From positions 123,512,162-123,576,161 of the forward strand of contig NC_081824.1 of assembly GCF_030867095.1 (NCBI RefSeq): 64,000 nt of DNA, in the 5' to 3' direction. Within the stretch, counting starts at the first letter, position 1. The number at the start of each line of letters is the position of its first letter. The stretch is from Alligator mississippiensis (Eukaryota > Chordata > Crocodylia > Alligatoridae). This document shows, piece after piece, positions 9,694 through 21,509 of this stretch. Position numbers and translations under genes: made by a program. The notes beneath the pieces are model-generated. The model had not been told where the DNA came from. It saw only the letters and a list, made by a program, of their open reading frames with translations, and ran no database searches.

Positions 9694-10220
9694 GCAGCAC
9701 TCCACATGGGGCTAAGCCCTACCCAGTGTAGCCCACACCTTGCTCCAGCCCACTCCTGGCAGCCCAGCCCTAGCCAGCACACACAGCTTACTAGCAGAGT
9801 TGCTCACAGTGCAGCTGCAGCTGCCTGGGTGCTACTTGGCTCCCTTTGTTTTCAGCTTTAGGTGGCTTCTCTTCCTGCTCCTGTTGCACTGCTCCAGGTG
9901 CAGAGGAAGCTTCAGACAGGTGGCTTCTGCCCCAGTGCAGGAGGCTCTGGCTCTCACCCATCCAGCTGGGTGGAGTGGGTAGATGGCAGCTGGCAGCTGG
10001 AGCCAGAGTTCTATATGGAGGGGAAGGAGCTGTCTGGCTGAAGCTTCTTCTCTGCCTGGAGCAGGAACAGGAGGAGGAGCCACCGCTGGAAGCAAGGAGA
10101 GATAAGCAGTACCTAGGCAACTGCAGCTGCACCAGGAGCCATCTCATTGGAAGTTGTGCGTGCTGGCCTGAAGCATGGCATGGGCTGTCCCAGGTGGGGC
10201 TCATCCCCATGCAGAGTGCT
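9694..10220. mobile_element. GC-rich foldback element
   Basis: The left arm, 9694-9920, is the imperfect reverse complement of the right arm, 10030-10220. For example GCTCCAGGTGCAGAGGAAGC on the left pairs with GCTTCTTCTCTGCCTGGAGC on the right. A 110-bp spacer lies between. Target duplication and family not established. The several open frames in both directions arise from the arms and are not genes. Confidence 0.75.
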
Positions 10221-10493
10221 TTGGGGGCAGCCATAGGCCAGATCCAATCAATTGGTAGGCCATTTTGCCCACCCCTGATTTAGCAGACAAGAGGTTAGCC
10301 AGTCGTGTAATGGTGGTGTCATTTTGATGCATCTGTCATAAGTATGTGTTTGAAATTTAGGATTGCTGCTTGGTGATAGTGAAAATATAATAATGAAACC
10401 ATGACATTGTGGGTTTCAGTGTGGGCCAAGTAAGCTCATTCAGGAACTTGGGTCCTTATCCAGCGGCTGAAGCCCATAGTATTGTGACTTTAG

Positions 10494-11413
10494 GGCTAGA
10501 GACAGAGATTCAAAAAGCCTGAGCCTGAATTGATTCAATTTTGCTGGTTCGTCAAACCTGGCTATGCTGAACCAGTTTGTAACCACACAGACATCCCCTC
10601 TGGACTGAGGAAATGCAGACACATGCCTCCAGTGGCTCAGGCTAGAAGCCGGGGGAGCGCTAGAGCAGCCCTCCCTTCCCTTCCACAATGCTGAACTGAG
10701 GCGGGGCATGGCTGGTCCCCTTGGATTAGGGAGGGGTTCCCCCTCCACCTTGCTGCTCAGGATAGAGCCAGCAGGGAGTTACACAGCATTTACTTACACA
10801 GCAGGGAGTTACACAGTGTTTATCAGCCCATCAAGAAAACAAAAACCTTTGTCATTAATTCAACCTCTTAGCTCCAAAAAGCTCTCACTGGACACTGTCC
10901 TGTCTGCCTTTGTCCTGTCTACCTTACACAGACATCTCTTGGCATTAGCTAGCATACCACATGCTGGCTACAGTCTGTGCCCTGGGACAGGGGAGTAGGG
11001 AATCCCTGCTTGAGTAGAGAATAGTGGTGGTGTTGGGAGGGGAGGGGTGGAGCAGGGGGAATCCAGGCAGATACTGCTGTGCCTGCTGTCTCTGCCAGAG
11101 TTCCAGCTAGGGAGCAGAGGGGAGGGGCTAGTTCAGCTCTCTGGAGCAGAGAGCCCTGCCCAGGGCTGCAAAGCATCTGGAATGCTGGAGGAGTCTGGTT
11201 TATCTTAAACCAGAAAGGGGTCTGCGACAGATGTTGCATAAACCAGTGTAAGCCAAATCAGTTAAGTCTGATACTACATTCAACTAGGTTTATCTCGAAG
11301 TGTTTTCAGCCATTTCCAAACTGGTTTATGTACAATGAATGTCTGTTCTGTTACAGGTTTAAAGCAGTTCCTGATCACTTAAACAGATTTATGTCTAATG
11401 ACTGTCTCTAGCC
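10494..11413 (+). mobile_element. Family A non-autonomous transposon, complete copy
   Basis: Perfect 12-bp terminal inverted repeats: GGCTAGAGACAG at 10494-10505 and CTGTCTCTAGCC at 11402-11413. The left part reads AAAGCCTGAGCCTGAATTG and the right part contains GTTTATCTCGAAG, AACTGGTTTATG and TTAAACAGATTTATG. The copies at 16641, 21004, 29831, 36150 and 43927 share these blocks. The GC-rich middle varies between copies. TAG flanks both ends but the true duplication length is unclear. No transposase frame seen. Confidence 0.7.
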
Positions 11414-12021
11414 TAGGGCTACCAGTACCTGAGCTAATTAAACAAAAACTAGTTGGGATGATTCTCCATGTGTTGCACTACAGTCACACCTTTGATTGCA
11501 GCATAGCCATACCCAACTATACTTGTTGAAGGCTCTTTTCTGCTCCTTTCAATTGGGAAAATCTTCAGTATTGTAAGAGTTAGATTTTATCCTGCCATTT
11601 CATATGGCTACCAGTTAGGGAGAGGGATTACTGAGGTGAGGCAGAAGTATATAGACAGTGGATAACTGGGATGAGAGGAAGAGTGCAAAGGAAGAGGTTT
11701 CATACTTTGCATTTGTTTGTGTGAAAATTATGAGGGATGTAGCCAAGTATTAAATCAAACGTCTTTAGTGAAATTTTCTAGTCTAAATCATTTCTAACTT
11801 GTATCATCCAACTCCTGATAGAAAATTTTATTCATCCACCTATAGAACAAAGTTGGCATAAAACAAGGCACAGTATTGCACACATGCATACAATAAGAGT
11901 AGCCTCCCCACGCCAACCCCTTTTTCACTCAGTGAATCTCTGCTGTAGCACCAGTTGTGACTTTCTTTTTAAATTAGGTCTAGATAACTATGATTTGTTA
12001 GTAGCATTGCCTTGACTATAC

Positions 12022-12480
12022 CAGCAGTTCTTGACCTTTTTACACTGTTGTACTCAGCTTACCTACTTTATAAAATAAACCTAATGCACCTCCTTCTGCT
12101 GCAGCCAGTTCATGGTCTGGCCCCACATGTGCCTCCTCTAAACAGGTGCACCAGAGTCTAGGGTTCAATTCAAATAACACTGGTTCTGCCTGACTTTCCA
12201 GGCTGGCATGCCTCTGCCACCAACCAGAAGGAAGTGTTCTGCATGTTTCTGTTTAACTGAGAGGTGTATGTAGGGCTGAACTGATGAGCAGCTGCAGCAG
12301 GAGGTGCTGTTCCTGCCTGCAGTGGGTTTCTTTGATAAAACTGCTCCTGCCGTACTTGCTTCAAAGACAGGCTTCTCGTGTCTTTCCTGGGAATGGAGAT
12401 GCATGGGGCACTTGTGCTTAGTTGCAATGGCACTGAGGTTGATGCAAAGAGTCTTGTGCCACCCCAGTTGAGAATCACTG
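12022..12480. mobile_element. hAT-type MITE, 459 bp
   Basis: Begins CAGCAGTTCTTGACC and ends as the inverted form of CAGTGATTCTCAACTGG. Flanking octamers GACTATAC (12014-12021) and GAATATAT (12481-12488) agree at 6 of 8 positions, a decayed 8-bp duplication. No coding function supported for the open frames within. Confidence 0.7.
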
Positions 12481-12754
12481 GAATATATTCATACCTTGTG
12501 ATTCATGGCACTGAAGCTAGGAAGGGACTGATCTTTTTCCTTATGTACAACTTTGAAGGGATTAGCTAGATAGTTTGTTATTCCTTTAAAAAGTGAGATT
12601 GCCAGTGAAGTTATATATAAGAAATGTCCCAGGGGGCACATGGGGGCGGGCAGGGACAGAACACCACCACCCCTCACAGGAGTAAGGCCAGGGCAGGGCG
12701 AGAGCAGGATCACACAGGTGCCATGCTGCCATCGCTCCACTGCTAACCATGCCC

Positions 12755-12860
12755 CCGGTCTGCATCTGGCTGCTCACCACCCCTCTCCCATGCTCCATGT
12801 CCAGCCACTCACCACCCGCTTCCCTCCCAGCTCTGCATCTGGCCTCTCACCACCCCCATG
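12755..12860 (+). repeat. Short tandem repeat, about 40-bp unit
   Basis: Three diverged units of TCTGCATCTGGCTGCTCACC followed by ACCC and a CTCCCA stretch. Confidence 0.6.
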
Positions 12861-12899
12861 TGTAAGAAAACCCCTGATGTATAAGAATGATGATTTGTA

Positions 12900-13370
12900 G
12901 TAACACCTCATAGATGAGTTGCTAATGAGCTAATTAGGCCAACCAATTGACTGCTCCAACATGTAGTGGCAAATTTTTATGTCCCTTTAACCTTAGAAAA
13001 ACTTTAAAAACTATTTCTGTGATCTGGCAGACATAAATCTACATCTGATTCATCAAGTGTATTGAATAGTCCAAATCCCAGTTGAAACAAGGCTGCTTTT
13101 GACGTGACTTGAAACTGAATTAATGCTAAAAGAACTTTGGATTTCTTCCACTTTACTGCCATGATTTGAATCTGTCGTCTTGTGGTCATCCTTGGCAGAT
13201 GCAATGCATACCTGTAAATTTGCTTGCAGAAAACTATATTACATTTTGTCCAATTTCATTAATTACCAGAGTAGAGTTTTTAAAAGATTTTGAGGGAGAA
13301 AAAACCTGAGGCATTGTTTTGAGATCCAAACTGCAACTTGAGTTAGGTTGTATTCTGTTTCTAAGTCTGA
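12900..13370. other. Intronic DNA without recognised features
   Basis: AT-rich sequence. A 66-codon open frame on the - strand (13204-13004) has no recognisable domain and is too short to support as a gene. Confidence 0.45.
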
Positions 13371-13375
13371 CATGG

Positions 13376-14328
13376 TGTGGCAGGACACTGTTTGTGCCTG
13401 CCACTTTAAAGGCTGGAAGCCAGCAGCCAGCAGGTGCCTGATGAGGGCAGCCATTTTAGATTCAAGGCTGATCATATAGACAGAGCATTTTGCTGCTGGG
13501 AGGCCAGGCAAATACATTGCCTGGCTTCAGGGCTGCTGGTATCGTCGGGAGGTAAGGGAGGAGCTGTAGGGGATGGTCAGGAGGCTCCTGGTCCTGGGCA
13601 TGACCTAAAACTGCACCCTGCCAGGAGTGGGTAGCCTGGTGGGGTTCCCAGTGGTGCGGGAGCCCCCAGGAAATACCAAGCCAGTTACCATCCTGGTGAA
13701 AGGTGGGTCAGGGTGCCTTAACCCCTAGCCCCCACAACCGGGTAGGTTACCCCTTTGTAGGGTCTGGAGGGTAGACCCCCAGAGAAAGAGAGTGAGGCCA
13801 TAGACTCATGTCTGTCTGGACTTCCCCTGACTGGTCAATGCTGGGGCCAGGACCAGAAGGGTCAAAGGGCCAGGGGCCCACCATGAGGAACGCCCAAGAG
13901 CCGAGGGCCTGGGGTCCCGACTGGCCTAGAGGTGGGCCAGGGCTAGTGGAGCCAAAAGTTCTGGGGGGACCACACCCAAAAGGGAAAGCAGTTCAGGGAG
14001 CTATGCTGCCCAGGATGAAGGTGGGTTAGGCCGCCGGAATGGAGGGACCATAGAAGGGTTCAACACTAGGATTATGGGGCCCAGCATGGGGCTGGTGACT
14101 GTGAGAACAAATGGATGCCATCTGTGAGGCTTGGGCTGCAGTGTAGGGGAGGATTGGAGCCGCAGATAGTGCTCCCTGGCATCGGGGCAAGAAATGGGCA
14201 GTCTCCTGCTTGATTAACATCTATTAAATAATTACCAACAAGGCATGGCTGGTGAGAAGGCGGGTGGTTAGCTCAGAAACAGGTGGGTGGGCCACTGGGA
14301 AGTTGGCCCCGAGCGGCCCCCTGTTACA
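13376..14328 (+). mobile_element. Solo LTR of an endogenous retrovirus
   Basis: A 953-bp unit with TG...CA ends (TGTGGCAGGACACTG at the start, CCCCCTGTTACA at the end), flanked by the identical pentamer CATGG at 13371-13375 and 14329-14333. It contains GTGCCTGCCACTTTAA at about 13397, shared with the LTR-like segment at 49.4-50.3 kb. An ATTAAA motif near 14223 could serve as polyadenylation signal in + orientation. No internal viral genes. Confidence 0.85.
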
Positions 14329-14873
14329 CATGGATTTGGTGTATAAACTAAACTTATGGGTGAAATCTCCAGTGCAGAAGACACAGGCAAAATCCTGTTT
14401 GTCATGTTCAGAGAGGCTAATGTATATATCGGTTTATCCAGATTGTCTGCACCATGGTGATTTTCAGATTTTGTGATCCTTGCTCATCTGAAGTTGGTGT
14501 ACATGTCTCTGTCAACAGTTTTTTAGGTTTTCTTCATTAAAAGCTTACACAAGTGTAACATATTATTATTTATTATTCTTAAGGGTGATTCACTAACATG
14601 TTTAGACTTCAAACTGTTCTTTCTGTGACTGCTGAAAATATAATCAGAAAAATGCATCAATTTACAGAATAGGAAACTAGGGGATTGCATTTAAATGATA
14701 ACAAGGTGTGGTTTCTTAATGGTGCTTAATGCATTTGAAAAAAGAATGATATATATGTATGGGAGCATTTTAATAAACATTAGTTTTAGAGCTCTCTCTC
14801 TCAGGTTGTAAATATGTCATAAAACAGTTATGTATAGCCCTCTAGACACTCTAATAGAATGTAATACACAGTA

Positions 14874-15855
14874 AAGGTGCACTGATACATCGGTCCAATA
14901 TTGGATCGGCACCGATATAAAGAAAATTGACTGTATTGGAAATCGTTTTTTTTTTGCCTGATGTGGCCGATAAATGCCCCATGCTTTCGTGCAGCTGCAG
15001 TGCAGCATGGAGGCAGTGGGGAGCATAGTCTGGCAGCTTGGAGAGCTGCATCTAGCTGGTAAGTCTGTTGTGGTGGAAGGGGTGGGGGGAGAGATGGGGT
15101 GTGGGGGGGGGCAGATCAAGGCCTCTATGGTGAGCAAGAGAGTGGGGCTGGGGCCGGGGCTGGGGCAGGCACTTCCCAGCTGGGGTGGGGTGGGGCATGA
15201 GACAGCTGCATCTCATCTGGGGGGTGTAGGGAGGGGGGGCAGCTCCCGCTGCTGTGTGCACCCCGGGAAGGCATGGGAGCAGTGTGCCCCTGGATTTGCA
15301 AACAGGGTGGGGTGGGGCGGGCTGCTGCTGTGGGATGGGGCTGGAGGCTGCACTGGGCTCCTCGCAGCGGGCCTGGGCCAGGATGCACTTGGGGCAGGAT
15401 GGGTGGTGACAATAGGAGGGGGGTTGGAGGAGCTATGGTGAATTTGGGGTGGTTATAGGTCCCCAGTGCCACCGCTACCCGCCTTGAGCGCAGTCCAGCC
15501 CCCACTGAGAAGAGCCCAGCACAGCCCCCAGCCCGCAGCGGCAGCCTGCCACACCCCATGTGCAGATCCAAGGGGCACACCCCCCCCCCCATGCCCTCCC
15601 AGAGTGCGTGCAGCAGCGGAGCCACCTGCCTTGTCCCCCGTATGAGCCATGGCTCCATCCTGTGCCCCTCTCCACTCTGCCCCAGCTGGGCAGAACCAGC
15701 CCTTGCCTCAGCCCCAGCCCCTGCCCCACTCCCTCCCTCACTGCAGGGGCCTCAATCTGCCCCCTCCCCCCGAAATTGGATCAGTCTTGGCCGATATGCC
15801 TCCTTAAAAATTGGCTATTGGTGTAGGCCCCAAAAATCTCTCTTGGTGCACTCCT
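14874..15855. mobile_element. Large foldback MITE (GTGCAC/CGATA family)
   Basis: Ends carry AGGTGCACTGATACATCGG on the left and the complement of AGGAGTGCACCAAGAG on the right, with GGATCGGCACCGATAT and TTGGCCGATATGCC just inside. This resembles a hAT family with GTGCACCGATA termini. The inner 15090-15395 and 15475-15785 are imperfect reverse complements of each other, both strongly G/C-asymmetric, around a spacer of about 80 bp. The dense overlapping open frames on both strands reflect this structure. A possible duplication TAATACAC/TAATATAC is imperfect. Confidence 0.75.
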
Positions 15856-16233
15856 AATATACAACACTGTTCTGTTTGTTTTTCCATTGGTCATGCAGTA
15901 CCATGCAGTAAATTGAATAGTTGAAGACTGCATCTAAACTTTCTGTTTTAGCATTGTACTAGTATAGCTTTATTTCATATCTAGATTTAAATGCATCGAA
16001 TGTAAATTTCATAAGAATTTGTGTATGGATACTACTATGAGATTACCTTCCAAAGAGAAACAGCACAGAGTAGGCAAAAACTTAGTTTTCTTTTTAGTGA
16101 TCAAGAGTTTAACTAGTAACACTAGCACTTTTTTACTGACTTACCTTATGTAAGTTAAATATATGGTTACATAACAGTGCTTCATTATGAAACTTGGTGA
16201 TTATATTTCATGTTGCCAGAGCAGTGCCATATA

Positions 16234-16610
16234 CAGTAAAAGCTCCAGTAACCAGCACCATACAAACTGGCATGCTCTGTTAACTGACATGCCGGCTTGT
16301 AAGGTAAAGGGAAACTGGAAGTGTCCACCATGGCACTTCTGGTTTCTCTGAGCCCCCATGGCCTGGGAGCATAACAGGCTGCGCGGGGCCTGCCTCCTGT
16401 CCCATGGGGCCCACAGGGCCTGCAGGAGGGCCGGAGATGCTGCAGGAGTGGCAGCAATGCTGCGGGAAGAACAGTGACACCCCGGATGTGGCAGGAGAAG
16501 CAGCGGCCCGAACAGGCAAGGATGCCTGTTTAGGCTGCTCAATTAACTGGCATATTTTGTTATCTGGCATCCTCATTCCTGGGGGATGCCGGATAACAGA
16601 ACTTTTACTG
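16234..16610. mobile_element. Tc1/mariner (Tigger-like) MITE
   Basis: A 377-bp element between TA dinucleotides (16232-16233 and 16611-16612). The ends are CAGTAAAAGCTCCAGTAACC and the complement of CAGTAAAAGTTCTGTTATCC, with GGCAT motifs just inside. This is the layout of pogo/Tigger-type non-autonomous elements. Confidence 0.82.
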
Positions 16611-16640
16611 TAAGGATGAATCCATGTATGTGGTCTATCA

Positions 16641-17683
16641 GGCTAAGTACAGACTTCAAAAAGCCCAAGCCTGAATCAATTCAATCTTTGCAGGTTAGTC
16701 TAACCTGTATAAATTGAACCAAGAATCAAGTGAATAGACACTCACTTTTGATTCCAGAAATGCAGGCACATGCCCTCTGTGGCTCAGGCTTGAAGCCAGG
16801 GGGTGCTAGAGCAAGCCCTCCCTTCCCTTTGTCAGTGGCCAGAAAGCTGGAGGGAAGCTGAGCAGGGATGGGGGGAGGGGCAGGGTGTAGCTAGGCCCTG
16901 GCTGGCCATTTGGGGAGGGGTTTAAACCCCCACTCTGGCCGGTACAGTTCCCAGCCAGGGTGTGCCTGGAAGGGGAAGGAGGAAGAAGCCCTTGCCAGGC
17001 ATTTCAGTTCCCCACTGTTGCCGCTAGAGCAGCAGGGGGCATGGCCAGATGCTGGCTCTGGCGGCAGCCTGAGTTGAAGTGGGGAAAGGAGGGGGAGATT
17101 GAAGAGGGGTTAAATCCTCCCTTGTTCCCCCCCCTTCACCTCAGGATGCCGCCGGGGCCAGTGTCTGGCCACATCCCCCACTGTTCGGGTAGCGAGCTGG
17201 GGAAATGCTTGACAGGGGCTTCTCCACCCCTGCCAGGCAGACCGGACTGGGTCCCCAGCCAGGTTTCCCATCCCACTCCCTTGTCACCCAGCCCTCACTG
17301 CTCTGGCTACAGAGCAAAGGAGCGGGGCCAACCCTGCTCTGTACAGACAGCACAGCCGAGCCCAGCCCAGGGCTGCAAAGCATGCTGGGATGCTGGGGGA
17401 CTGTGATTTGATTTAAACCAGGAAGGAGTCTGGGACAGAAGTTCCAAGCAGCGAGCCCCACCCAGCCCAGAGGGCATGCTGGGATGCTGTGGGAGTCTGG
17501 TTTAACTTAAACCAGCAAGGGGTCTGGGACAGACATTGCATAAACCAGTTTGAGGCAAATCACTTAAGTCTGATACTGTATTCAACCAGGTTTATCTTAA
17601 ACCAATTTCGGCCATTTTGAAACTGGTTTATGTGCACTGAACTTATGTTCTGTTCCAGGTTTAAAACAGTTTCTGTTCACTTA
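16641..17683 (+). mobile_element. Family A transposon copy, right tip missing
   Basis: Left end GGCTAAGTACAGACTTCAAA and AAAGCCCAAGCCTGAATC match the family left block. The right block has AACCAGGTTTATCTTAAACC and AACTGGTTTATGTGCACTG and stops at TTCACTTA, where an inverted second copy begins. A GC-rich middle separates them. Confidence 0.7.
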
Positions 17684-17789
17684 GGGTAAGGACAGACATT
17701 ACACACAAACCAGTTTAAGTGATCAGAAACTGGTTTAAACCTGGAACAGAACATAAGTTCAGTGCACATAAACCAGTTTCAAAATGGCC
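17610..17789. repeat. Long near-perfect hairpin made by two family A ends
   Basis: Arms of 74 bp each (17610-17683 and 17716-17789) are reverse complements with about two mismatches and a 32-bp loop. Weaker complementarity continues outward to about 17585 and 17815. Confidence 0.9.
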
Positions 17790-17830
17790 GGCACCAGTTG
17801 AGATAAACCTGGTTCCACCGCTGCCAGTGG
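17684..17830 (-). mobile_element. Inverted right end of a second family A copy
   Basis: Begins with the outer terminus (AAGGACAGACATTACACAC) and runs into AGTTTAAGTGATCAGAAACTG, the reverse complement of the right block of the neighbouring copy. Its other end within the GC-rich 17830-18230 segment is not resolved. Confidence 0.65.
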
Positions 17831-18239
17831 AAGTGCCAGCAGCAAAACTGGAAGTGCTAGTGGAACCTGGAAGTGCCACCAGTGCTTCTCTCAGGGGGGG
17901 TGTGGCCAATCTCAGGGGGTGCCCATGCACCTGCATGCACCCCCTACGTGTCTCCAATGGCTGGCTGCCTCTATTGTAGGGGCTCCATGATGTGGGCCTG
18001 CATGTGAAAGCAGGGGGCGGGGCTCCCTCCACTCCTGTACGGGGACCTGTGCAAGAGGGAACAGGGGAAGCAGCAGGATCCAGTGTGGGGCTTCCCCTGC
18101 TGCAAGTGCTGGAACTGGAGGCATGGGAGGTAGATCCCCAGCTATGGGCAGTCTCTGTTCCACTGTCCAAAACAGTGCCTGCCCATTTAAATGGCAGATT
18201 TAATGGGAATGTGCATGGTTAAAACTCAGTATGGCCCAC

Positions 18240-19260
18240 TGAATAATGTTCTTAATTAGTAGAGAAAATTGCCGGGCTTGTGTTTGCACTAAAAAAATTC
18301 CTGCTGTTGCTTGTTGTTTTTTTTTAATAAAGAACCAACATAATCAGGGTTTGCTGCAACTATAGCATTCCGTGCGTGGCAAAAAAAGGATGAGAGTCTA
18401 TGCATGCAATCATTTATTTTTCCTTAAACTAGAAAAGGAAATGGAACTTTTATCACCATATGCCAAGCATGCAAAACTATCAACAGATACAAAGTACACA
18501 TTTTTAGTTAAATAGTAAGTAAAAATTTAATCCTTACTGACCTTTGATTGTATATTTAAAAATATGTTAATATGCTGACATATAATAGTAAATTTATAAT
18601 AATATAAAATTATATGACATAAAATCCTCAGGAAACCAAATTAACAAAACTTTGAAATCCCACCAAAGAGTACTTGCTGATTATTCTTGAAACAGAAAGT
18701 AAAACCACAAAGAAAGGACAAAGTTCAGTAAATATAAATGATCTGCAACACATTTAATATTGTATAATGTAACAAGATAAACTGTGCGCTGCTTATGCAA
18801 AGACTTTCAAATCCACAGGATTGTACACCAAATGTGTATTTATCTGAAGAAAACACTGAAACAAAAATATCTCAAATTCCTTCCATTGTATGCGGTCCCT
18901 TTTGTGCTGCAACTTTTCATATTTAAGCACTACAAATGTCAGTGTCTGAATGCTGGAATGAATATAATAATAATTGGAAAGCGTGTTTCCAAAAGTCCTA
19001 TATTAATTTAGGTCCTAATTTGCAAAGTGCTCATGAAACTGCTTTTAAGAATGCAGTTTTAATTCTTAATGCAATTTCAACCACAGAATGCTGTATAGAC
19101 TTGAACTGCTGATAGCTTTATATACTTTTAGTAGAATTAAAGATCCTTTTATCTGAATTACTGTTCTAATAAACTTCTGAGTCTAAGACCTGCTATTCCC
19201 ACTTAACTTGAAGCCCAAATATTTCTGTAGATTTTTGTCACTAAGAAAGAACATGAACAA
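18240..19260. other. AT-rich intronic DNA without recognised features
   Basis: Long AT-rich stretch with T runs; a 75-codon frame at 18784-19011 has no recognisable domain. Confidence 0.5.
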
Positions 19261-19643
19261 CTTGTCTGCGTCCAGATGTGTGTGGTCATGTGGTATGAGG
19301 CACCACAAACCCATTTAGCTTTCAGGTGTTCCCCATGCTGCTACCTTGCAGCGTGAGTTTGGTTTTTTTTCACCCCTGGAGATTCCAGAGTAAAAAAAAT
19401 ACCCCTCACGGGGGAAAAAAGTGGGGCAGTGCATGTGGCAGCACCGCACACCCCCCAAAACCAGAGCCTGGCCCACTCTGGCTGCTGGCCAGGCACCAAG
19501 CTGCAGGAACTCTGAGGTTGCAGCTTGCCTGGCTCCCAGGACACCAGGTAATGCTGCTGGGGCCAGCACAGTTGCTGGCCCCAGCCTCCCTACCCCACTT
19601 GGGGTAACCTGTGGCGTGCCAGAGGGTGAGCGGCAAGGGTGTT

Positions 19644-19697
19644 CCTTGGGGACAAGTAGTGGTGACACAATGTGTGCTGCTACTTCTTGTCCCCAGG
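19644..19697. repeat. Hairpin within a GC-rich insertion
   Basis: TTGGGGACAAGTAGTGG pairs with CTACTTCTTGTCCCCAGG. It lies in a GC-rich block (about 19320-19720) that looks like another MITE, whose ends were not resolved. Confidence 0.55.
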
Positions 19698-20287
19698 AAA
19701 CCAAACATGGGCGCTTGTGTGCATGCAGCTTTTGGCTTATTTTGAGGATCTAAATGGTGTTTAGTTTTTATTGTCCTCTGGGGGGTGAATTTTATCACTA
19801 GTTAATACTGTCCTAGGTTCTGCCCTGCTCAGCTGCATTTCTTCTGATAGATATATCTCACAACCTCTGAGGTGTAATTCAGTATTTGTTGCACATACAA
19901 CATACCCTGCTAAATTCACCGATGTTTCATTCACCCTAGGATTTTCTAAACACACACTTCCCAAAGAGTGCAGTTTTATTGCATAGATAATAGAATCTAC
20001 ATTTCAGGCAAGGTTTGGACATTTTGGTGATTGGGTTGTTTCTCAGTGATAATTGACTTAAAGTGCCTAAGACTTATCTAAAATATAGTTTTAATATAGT
20101 ATCAATGCTACTGGAATTTCACCTATTTGGAGTTACTGATCGAAAATGACAGTATGGTAATTTGCATCTTCAAGAAATTCCAGAGTATACTGGAAAGTGC
20201 TAAACAAAACAGGATGCAGGTAGGTTCTGCCTACATGGATAAAAAAGTGTACTTTTTCCAACTGAATTAACTTAAGTTGACTGAAAA

Positions 20288-20346
20288 CCACATGACCAAT
20301 TCAAATGACTGAACACTTCTGTTGATCATTTTAAGTGGTCATGTGG
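20288..20346. repeat. Hairpin, probable MITE core
   Basis: CCACATGACCAATTCAAATGA (20288 onward) is the imperfect reverse complement of the segment ending TTAAGTGGTCATGTGG at 20346; arms about 26 bp, loop 7 bp. Confidence 0.6.
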
Positions 20347-21003
20347 TAACCCCAGAGGGAGTTTAATTGTCACAGGATTTTGGATGGTTTGTTCTCTTAA
20401 ATGGCTTTGAAGGTCTCTGTCTGTATATGTGGCTGAGATCTTTCTTTTTCTAGCCTAGCTGTATAGTATATGTGCCTGCTGGTGAATCTGAGTTGCGCAT
20501 TTTTTGGGAGGGGAGAGGTTGTTTTGGTTTTGGTTTGTTTTTTTTGTGGAGTTTTTTGCTTTTGCTTTTTTGCCATTGCTTTACTTGTAGTTTATCAGGT
20601 GCCTAGAAGCCTTCTGGCATTGGCAACATGTAAGTAACAAATTGTTATTTATTATTACTGCTGTTATTATTAGACTCCAGTGGGAGTGGGAGTTCCACAT
20701 GGAGAGCACAGGTGGCACATGTTCCTAAAATGTTCTTGATCAGCTATAAGTTAAAAACAGGAACTGCCTACTTTTCAGTGCTGCTATACTTTTTTAATGG
20801 AGAAATGAATGTAAAAAAATGTATCTATGAATATTCACTGAGAGATGCTTAAGAAGAGCTTGACAGCTTGAGGAAAGTGTTACAGACCACACATTTAGAT
20901 AAAGTATTCCTCTGGTCAGCCCAGCATCTGTGTGGAGATCTGAAACACTGGAGGAAGGCCCTCTCCAACAAGGGAGATATAAGATTTGAAATTATGCAGA
21001 CAT

Positions 21004-21500
21004 AAAGGGACAGAAATTACACACAAACCTGTATAAGTCATCAGAAGCTGGTTCAAATCTGTAACACAACAGAAGTTCAGTGCATATAAACCACTTTCAA
21101 AATGGCCAGAACCGATTTAAAAAAAACAACCTGGATGGATGTAGTATAATATTTCACTGATGTAGGTTAAATCAGTTTGTTGAACTGTCTCAGATAACTT
21201 GAATCTGGAGGGTAACTCGCAGTCCCCCAGAATCCCAGGATGCTTTACACTTCCCCTGCAAATCCCCCCTCTCAGAGTGGGCACGCGAACCTTGGCCCAA
21301 GCTATCTACTCCACCATGGGGTAGGGTGCTTTAGCACTGCCCGGCTTCTTACCTGGGCCACTGCAGGCAGGTGGATACGTTTCTGGAATAAAAAATGAAT
21401 ACCTATTCACTTGCTTATCAGTTAGAGCTACTCAGCTTAGACTAACCTGCAAAGATTTAATTGATACAGCCTCAGGCTTTTTGACCGTCTGTACTTGGCC
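21004..21500 (-). mobile_element. Family A transposon copy, short form
   Basis: Starts AAGGGACAGAAATTACACAC and ends GACCGTCTGTACTTGGCC, the reverse complement of the left end seen at 16641. Inside are AAACCACTTTCAAAATGGCC and CAGCTTAGACTAACCTGC. About 500 bp, lacking most of the long GC-rich middle. Confidence 0.7.
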
Positions 21501-21509
21501 AAATAGAAT

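Noticed and set aside
9427..10283. Frames of 144-147 codons in both directions
   Set aside because: They mirror each other across the foldback arms at 9694-10220.
15125..15658. 177-codon frame and its antisense partners
   Set aside because: They lie across the two arms of a foldback MITE, so similar peptides appear on both strands.
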